DNA from: SG8-30 sp964406445
Lineage (GTDB): Bacteria > Pseudomonadota > Gammaproteobacteria > Steroidobacterales > Steroidobacteraceae
Reading direction: 5' to 3'
Length of the DNA stretch: 18,672 nt
Assembly: GCA_964406445.1 (NCBI GenBank)
Contig: CAYORU010000052.1
Location: 1-18,672, forward strand
Below the pieces are notes generated by a model. That model did no database searches, had not been told where the DNA came from, and worked only from the letters and a program-made list of their open reading frames with translations. Every line of letters starts with the position of its first letter. The first letter of the stretch is position 1. The position numbers and the translations under genes are program-made. Shown here piece by piece: positions 14,465 through 18,672 of the stretch.

Positions 14465-15502
14465 TCACCTCGCCGGCGGCAGGGGCAGCCGGCGTACTCC
14501 CGCCTCGCCGGCCACGATCAGCCCGCCGTCGCGGGACGCGAGGACCGCGGCGAAGCCCTTGCGGTCGTCCTGCTGGGAGAATCCGAAGCTCTGGCCGTCG
14601 TCCGTGCTCGTCAGCACGACCCCGGTCGTGCCCACGATGACGACCGTGCCCGGCCGCGTGCGGACCGCGGAGTGCAGCAGCGCCGTGGTGCCGGTCGGCA
14701 CCTGCGTCCAGGTCTGCCCGCCGTCCGTCGAGCGGAATACGTGACCGCGCAGGCCGTAGGCCAGCAGCGTTTCGCCCTCCAGAGGAAGGATGCCGTAGAA
14801 GGAACCGTCGTAGGGCGAGGGCAGCTCGCGCCAGGTGGCGCCCCGGTCGTCGGAGCGGTACAGGCGTCCCGCCTCGGCGGCGAGGTACAGCTGGCCGCCG
14901 GTCCCCTCGACGACGGCGTTCAGGTGGAACGCGATGCCGAGGTCCATCTGCTCGTCGAAGCCGAGATCTTCCCCGCCGCTCCCCGCCGCCTTGCCCGCCA
15001 GCTCGACCGGCTCGAACGGCCGCAGCGCCCAGGTGGCGCCGCCGTCCCCGGTCGCGTAGATCGTCCCGTAGGCGCCGACCGCGATGCCGTTGTCCGCGTC
15101 GCCGAACCAGACGTCGAGCAGCGGCTGCTTGGCCTCGGGCGAGAAATGCACCCGCTCCCAGGTGGTGCCGCCATCCGTGGTCCTGAGGATCGTCTCGACG
15201 TGGCCGACGGCCCAGCCGAGCCGGCCGTCGAGGAAGAACACCGACGTCAGGTTCGAGCTGACCGGCACGGCGACCTGCGTCCAGCTCTCGCCCTCGTCGG
15301 CCGAAAACAGCACGTGGCCCCGCTCGCCGACCGCGAACACCCGGTCGCCGGCCCGTGCCAGGTCGAGCAGCAGCGACCTGGCCGCCAGCGGCGCGATCCA
15401 CGCCGGCTCCGCAGCGGAGTCGGCCTGCTCGGCCGCGAGCGCGGGAAAGCTGCAGAGCGCGAGCAGCGGTGCCGCCAGCGCGGCGAGTCCTCGCCGATTC
15501 AT
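14465..15502 (-). CDS. Exported YCF48-like BNR/Asp-box beta-propeller protein
   Basis: A 345-aa protein with a signal peptide (about 1-23, ending FPALA). A Cys at 17 is not in a good lipobox, so a soluble periplasmic protein is more likely than a lipoprotein. Six Asp-box motifs of the form S/T-x-D-x-G-x-T-W lie at about 67-74, 108-115, 151-158, 217-224, 258-265 and 299-306, with a weaker seventh repeat near 322-331. This predicts a six- or seven-bladed propeller. Blades 3 and 4 are separated by a longer acidic loop (about 164-200). YCF48 (HCF136) is a photosystem II assembly factor in phototrophs. Here it is paired with an RND transporter, so a scaffold or adaptor role in the envelope complex is inferred. 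A purine-rich GGGGGG stretch precedes the ATG. Confidence 0.87.
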   Translation of the reverse strand: MNRRGLAALAAPLLALCSFPALAAEQADSAAEPAWIAPLAARSLLLDLARAGDRVFAVGERGHVLFSADEGESWTQVAVPVSSNLTSVFFLDGRLGWAVGHVETILRTTDGGTTWERVHFSPEAKQPLLDVWFGDADNGIAVGAYGTIYATGDGGATWALRPFEPVELAGKAAGSGGEDLGFDEQMDLGIAFHLNAVVEGTGGQLYLAAEAGRLYRSDDRGATWRELPSPYDGSFYGILPLEGETLLAYGLRGHVFRSTDGGQTWTQVPTGTTALLHSAVRTRPGTVVIVGTTGVVLTSTDDGQSFGFSQQDDRKGFAAVLASRDGGLIVAGEAGVRRLPLPPAR

Positions 15503-15522
15503 GTCATCCCCCCTTCGAAAGA

Positions 15523-15554
15523 CGGGCCGGCGGGCACCCTGTCCCGCCGGCCCG
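15523..15554 (-). promoter_or_regulatory. Perfect 12-bp hairpin between the DUF1329 and YCF48 genes
   Basis: CGGGCCGGCGGG (15523-15534) and CCCGCCGGCCCG (15543-15554) are exact reverse complements around an 8-base loop. The structure fills most of the 74-base spacer. On the minus strand it is followed by TCTTT, a poor T-tract. It may be a partial terminator or an mRNA-processing/stability element that lowers YCF48 and RND expression relative to DUF1302 and DUF1329. Confidence 0.55.
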
Positions 15555-15576
15555 CAGCAGTCTCAGCCCCTCGACC

Positions 15577-16953
15577 TCAACGCGTGCCGCGCCGCGCGAT
15601 CGACGCGGGCGTGAAGTCCGCGGTCGTGCGCTTGAGGTTGAAGTCCACCGTCATCGGCTCTTCGTTGTCGAAGCCGAGCGCGAGGTAGCGCCCGGACTGC
15701 AGGTCGTAGGTCGTCTCCATGGTCGACCAGAACGTCGGCACGTCGTAGTAGTTGATGGAGTGGCCTTCCTGCACGCGCCACAGCTGGTCGCGGCCGTCGT
15801 AGCAGTCGACCGCGAGGATCTGCCACGAATCCTCGTCGACGTAGAAGGTGCGGCGCTTGTAGATGTGCCGCTGGCCGGGCTTCAGCACGGAATCGATGAC
15901 CCAGACCCGGTGCAGCTCGTAGCGCGTCATTTCCGGATTCAGGTGCAGCGGACGGATGATGTCCCGGTCCTTCACCTGGTTCGAGTGCAGCTTGTAGGAG
16001 TTGTAGGGGACGATCAGCTCCTTCTTGCCGACCAGCTTCCAGTCGTAGCGCTCGGGGCTGCCGTTGTAGATGTCGAGCTGGTCCGAGGTGCGCAGGCCGT
16101 CGGAGGCCGTGCCCGGGTTGTCGAAGGCGACGTTCGGCGCCCGCCGCACGCGCCGCTGGCCCGGGTTGTAGAGCCAGGCGCGGCGATTCTCCTTGGTCTG
16201 GTCCAGCGTCTCGTGGACCAGCAGGATCTCGCCGGCGAGGCGGGCCGGCGCCACCGTCTCCTGGAAGAAGTACACGATGACGTTGTCGAGCGCCGCCTCG
16301 GTCGCGTTGGGCAGGTGGTAGGCGAAGTAGGCCTCGTCGCGGAACTTGACCATCGTGTAGTCGCCCGCGCGCGTGACCGCCGCCTGGCCGATGTTGCGTC
16401 CGGCGACGTCGGCCCGGTAGCGCAGGATGTGGTTCCACAGCACCTCGACGCCTTCCTTCGGGATCGGGAAGGGCACGCCGCCGATCGCCCCGGTGACGCC
16501 GTTGCCGCCGCCGGTCAGCTTGGCGGTGGTCGCGTTCCTGATGGTGGCGTCGTAGATCCGCTGCGGGAAGGCCGTGCTGCGCCGCGACGGGTAAACGTTC
16601 ATGAAGAACGAGCCCTTGTAGGCGTTGAGCAGCGCCTTGTGGCCCTCGGTCAGCTGCGCCGCGTAGCGCGAGGCGTTCGAGGCGTCGATCTTGTACAGCA
16701 GCTTGTCCGACGCGTACGGGTCGGGGTGGTGGCCGCCGGTCTTGAAGTTGGGGAAGCCGGCCTTGGCCGGCGAGGTGATGCCGCCGTCCCAGGCGGGGAT
16801 CGTGCCGGCGGCGTTGCCGGCCTTCTCCGCGCCCATCGGCGTCAGGTCCTTGCCGAGGCGCGCCGCCTCCTGGGCACTCACCGCGGCGAGCGCCGTTCCC
16901 GCCATGCAGCACAGCACCGCGCCGGCGAGGGTCGTGAAAGTCCTTGAAGTCAT
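15577..16953 (-). CDS. DUF1329 periplasmic protein (LolA/LolB-like fold family)
   Basis: A 458-aa exported protein. The signal peptide (about 1-23, ending GTALA) is followed by the conserved start of mature DUF1329 proteins: VSAQEAARLGKDLTPMGAEK, then GNAAGTIPAWDGG. The body contains further family-like stretches such as NPGQRRVRRAPN, DWKLVGKKELIVPYN, HRVWVIDSVLKPGQRHIYKRR and FYVDEDSWQI. The length matches the family (about 450 aa). DUF1329 has been grouped with LolA/LolB-like lipid-carrier folds and is almost always found beside DUF1302, so a periplasmic carrier role is plausible but inferred. The ATG at 16953 is chosen because GGAGG lies six bases upstream. The frame stays open upstream to 17202, but that part overlaps the DUF1302 gene and lacks a signal peptide. 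Confidence 0.9.
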   Translation of the reverse strand: MTSRTFTTLAGAVLCCMAGTALAAVSAQEAARLGKDLTPMGAEKAGNAAGTIPAWDGGITSPAKAGFPNFKTGGHHPDPYASDKLLYKIDASNASRYAAQLTEGHKALLNAYKGSFFMNVYPSRRSTAFPQRIYDATIRNATTAKLTGGGNGVTGAIGGVPFPIPKEGVEVLWNHILRYRADVAGRNIGQAAVTRAGDYTMVKFRDEAYFAYHLPNATEAALDNVIVYFFQETVAPARLAGEILLVHETLDQTKENRRAWLYNPGQRRVRRAPNVAFDNPGTASDGLRTSDQLDIYNGSPERYDWKLVGKKELIVPYNSYKLHSNQVKDRDIIRPLHLNPEMTRYELHRVWVIDSVLKPGQRHIYKRRTFYVDEDSWQILAVDCYDGRDQLWRVQEGHSINYYDVPTFWSTMETTYDLQSGRYLALGFDNEEPMTVDFNLKRTTADFTPASIARRGTR

Positions 16954-16959
16954 GGGGAT

Positions 16960-16964
16960 CCTCC
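16960..16964 (-). promoter_or_regulatory. Ribosome-binding site of the DUF1329 gene
   Basis: A perfect GGAGG on the minus strand, six bases before the ATG at 16953, inside the 20-base gap after the DUF1302 stop. It decides the DUF1329 start over longer in-frame candidates. Confidence 0.75.
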
Positions 16965-16973
16965 GGGGGTGCA

Positions 16974-18672
16974 TCAGAAGGAATACTTGACCGTGGCCGC
17001 GATGAAGTCGCGGTCGTTGAGGTCGTTCCAGCGGCTCGCGCCGCCGAACTCCGTATAGCTCACGTCGACCTCCCAGGTCGCGCGCAGGTTGGCGTTGAAG
17101 CCGACCGTGACGGCCTGGCGGTCCTCGACGAAGTTGCCGCCGGGCCCCGGCGTCGTCCCCTCCACGTCGTGCGACCACACCAGGCGCGGGCTGACGTTCC
17201 ACGGTCCGATCAGGCCGAGGTAGTCCATGCGCAGCGCGAGGCGGTAGCCCCAGGAGTTCGCGTCGGCGAAGCGGTCCTGCGGCTCGACCTCGTTGAAGTG
17301 GCGGCCGCGCAGCAGGTCGTTGCCCGACACCGAAGTGCCCGGCCCGTTGAAGCGCAGGCCCGTGCCATTGGGGCCGCCCGAGGTCTTCGAAGGCATGTCG
17401 AAGACGTGCGTGTGCGCCGCCTCGAGCACCGCGACGAGCTGCGAGGCGCCGAGCATCGGCCCGAACACCTTCGTGCCCGTGAACTGCACCTGCATCACGT
17501 CGTACAGGCCCCAGCCCTGGATCTCCTGGTCGACGCCGAAGCGGCCGACCTGGTTGCAGGCACCGAGGGTCGGCGCGAGCGGCGTGCAGACCGGCGGCAG
17601 CGTGAGGCCCTGGAAGGCGGCCGCGGCGGCCTCGAACGGCCCGAGGGCGGCGAACAGCACCTCGACGTCGTCGTACTGCAGCGGCACGTCCATCTTGTAG
17701 GACGCCTCGCCCTGCAGCGCGATGCCGGTGGTGCCGACCTGCGTGTTGAAGGACAGGCCGATCAGCTTGATGTCCTCCGGGTACTCGGTGAAGTACTGCG
17801 CCGTGACGGCGTACTCGTGAGCGCCGAGGTTGCTCGCCTGCGCGGAGACGTTGCCGCCGCCAAGCGCGGTGTTGGCGCCGACCGCGGCGTAGCCGCGCGC
17901 CGTCGCGATCGACAGGTTTCCGCCCCGCGCGGCGGCGGTCGCCACGCCGTTCTGCGCCGCCGCCTCGATGGCGAGCGCCGGCGACAGGCCGGCCGCCAGC
18001 AGCTGCGCCGCGCCGGCGACCGCGGCCAGGGTGCCGACCGCGTTGCCGACGCCGCGCTGCGTGCCGGTGCGGCCGCTGATCAGCGGGACCTTGCTGTGGT
18101 AGTTCAGGTAGTACAGGCCGATCTCGGTGCCGTCGCTGAAATCCGGCAGGTACAGCTTGAAGGCGACGCCGTACTGGCCGCTGTCGCTCGGCTCGCGGGT
18201 GGCTGCGCGCGGCACTGCCTGGAAGTTCTCGATGAACGGGCCGCCGAGCGGCCGGTAGTCCACGCCCTCGTCGGAGAAGGCACCGAAGCCGAGGATGACC
18301 TTCTCGCCGCCGCGCACCGCGAAGTCGTTCGCCGCGAAGTAGCTGCCGACCGGCTCCGGCTGGGTCTCGTCCCAGCTGAACAGGTAGATCGCCTCGGCCG
18401 TGAAGTTCGGCGTGACGGCGAAAGAGGCCTTGATCATCTCCTGCGGCAGGTAGGCCTCGCGCAGCTCCGAGCCCGGCACGCGCAGCGCGGAAACGTCGAA
18501 GTGGTTGATGCCGCCGTTGATGCCGCCCTGGATGAAGGTGCTCTCGCCCCAGTTCACGACCATGCTGCCGACGCGCAGGTCGAGCTCGCGCCCGCCGAGG
18601 TCGAAGCGGCCGTAGGCGAAGTAGTCGAGCATGCGCGCGTAGGAGCCGACATAGTCGAGCGCCTGGTCCGAC
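16974..18672 (-). CDS. DUF1302 outer-membrane beta-barrel protein (N-terminus beyond window)
   Basis: A partial gene: the frame runs from the right edge to TGA at 16974, giving at least 565 residues. The ATG at 18632 is internal, since the frame continues upstream to the edge without a stop. The N-terminal signal peptide and roughly the first 50-80 residues are missing. DUF1302 hallmarks are VGSMVVNWGESTFIQGGING, LRVPGSELREAYLPQEM and YLNYHSKVPLISG. The protein ends in alternating strands with a terminal Phe (ATVKYSF), the classic outer-membrane assembly signal. An Ala/Gly-rich low-complexity insert (about 17823-18071) sits between predicted strands. Members are thought to be outer-membrane channels; none is identified here by substrate. 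It is the first visible gene of the operon with DUF1329, YCF48 and RND. Confidence 0.9.
   Translation of the reverse strand, partial: SDQALDYVGSYARMLDYFAYGRFDLGGRELDLRVGSMVVNWGESTFIQGGINGGINHFDVSALRVPGSELREAYLPQEMIKASFAVTPNFTAEAIYLFSWDETQPEPVGSYFAANDFAVRGGEKVILGFGAFSDEGVDYRPLGGPFIENFQAVPRAATREPSDSGQYGVAFKLYLPDFSDGTEIGLYYLNYHSKVPLISGRTGTQRGVGNAVGTLAAVAGAAQLLAAGLSPALAIEAAAQNGVATAAARGGNLSIATARGYAAVGANTALGGGNVSAQASNLGAHEYAVTAQYFTEYPEDIKLIGLSFNTQVGTTGIALQGEASYKMDVPLQYDDVEVLFAALGPFEAAAAAFQGLTLPPVCTPLAPTLGACNQVGRFGVDQEIQGWGLYDVMQVQFTGTKVFGPMLGASQLVAVLEAAHTHVFDMPSKTSGGPNGTGLRFNGPGTSVSGNDLLRGRHFNEVEPQDRFADANSWGYRLALRMDYLGLIGPWNVSPRLVWSHDVEGTTPGPGGNFVEDRQAVTVGFNANLRATWEVDVSYTEFGGASRWNDLNDRDFIAATVKYSF

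Noticed and set aside
11983..14640. An 885-codon plus-strand open frame opposite the RND transporter
   Set aside because: The same GC-driven antisense shadow. The product is His/Asp/Arg-rich low complexity, and the opposite strand encodes a clear RND protein.
16954..17202. N-terminal extension of the DUF1329 gene to 17202
   Set aside because: The extra 83 residues are Arg-rich, overlap the DUF1302 gene and would bury the signal peptide. GGAGG before 16953 marks the real start.
18630..18632. ATG at 18632 as the start of the DUF1302 gene
   Set aside because: The frame stays open to the window edge with DUF1302-like residues, and no signal peptide follows this ATG. It is an internal methionine.

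Overview
This is a very GC-rich window (roughly 70% G+C, estimated by eye). The coding strand uses G or C at almost every third codon position. The gene content points to a gammaproteobacterium: a Pseudomonas-type minor-pilin operon with pilY1, CysQ next to a DUF3301 protein, ArfB, and a DUF1302/DUF1329/RND envelope cluster. A Nevskiales/Xanthomonadales-like or Pseudomonas-like lineage fits, but the sequence alone does not settle the genus. The window is almost fully coding; the longest gap without a gene is 167 bases (11900-12066). No tRNA, rRNA, CRISPR, insertion sequence or phage gene was seen.

Region 1 (1-4158, + strand) is a tightly packed housekeeping operon. It starts with a possible C-terminal fragment of an Arg/Gly/Pro-rich protein. 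Then come cysQ, a DUF3301 membrane protein, a PHP-domain phosphoesterase of the RNase AM/YciV family, a small YdcH-like coiled-coil protein, an MscS-type channel and the ribosome-rescue hydrolase arfB. Most junctions are ATGA or GTGA overlaps, which suggests translational coupling. CysQ and the PHP protein belong to unrelated families that can both act on 3',5'-bisphosphonucleotides such as pAp.

Region 2 (4186-11899, - strand) is the complete type IV pilus minor-pilin operon. In transcription order it is fimU/fimT-like, pilV, pilW, pilX, pilY1, pilE, converging on arfB with only 27 bases between. Every pilin-like protein has a type III (class III) prepilin leader. PilY1 is long (1547 aa) and lacks the usual von Willebrand MIDAS signature near its N-terminus. 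It has several Asp/Asn-Gly calcium-loop-like motifs and an RGD.

The intergenic segment 11900-12066 holds a long GC-rich hairpin just after the stop of the upstream RND gene, a GTGA-N6-TCAC dyad that looks like a CRP/Vfr/Clp site, and a perfect 10-bp hairpin. It is the likely terminator of region 3 and control region of region 2.

Region 3 (12067-18672, - strand, truncated by the window edge) encodes, in transcription order, a DUF1302 outer-membrane barrel, a DUF1329 periplasmic protein, a YCF48/BNR beta-propeller and an RND/MMPL inner-membrane transporter. Together they span all envelope layers. The best reading is a trans-envelope conduit for a hydrophobic substrate, possibly a lipid. The substrate is unknown, and this is the most interesting system in the window. 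A perfect 12-bp hairpin between the DUF1329 and YCF48 genes may set the ratio of the two halves.
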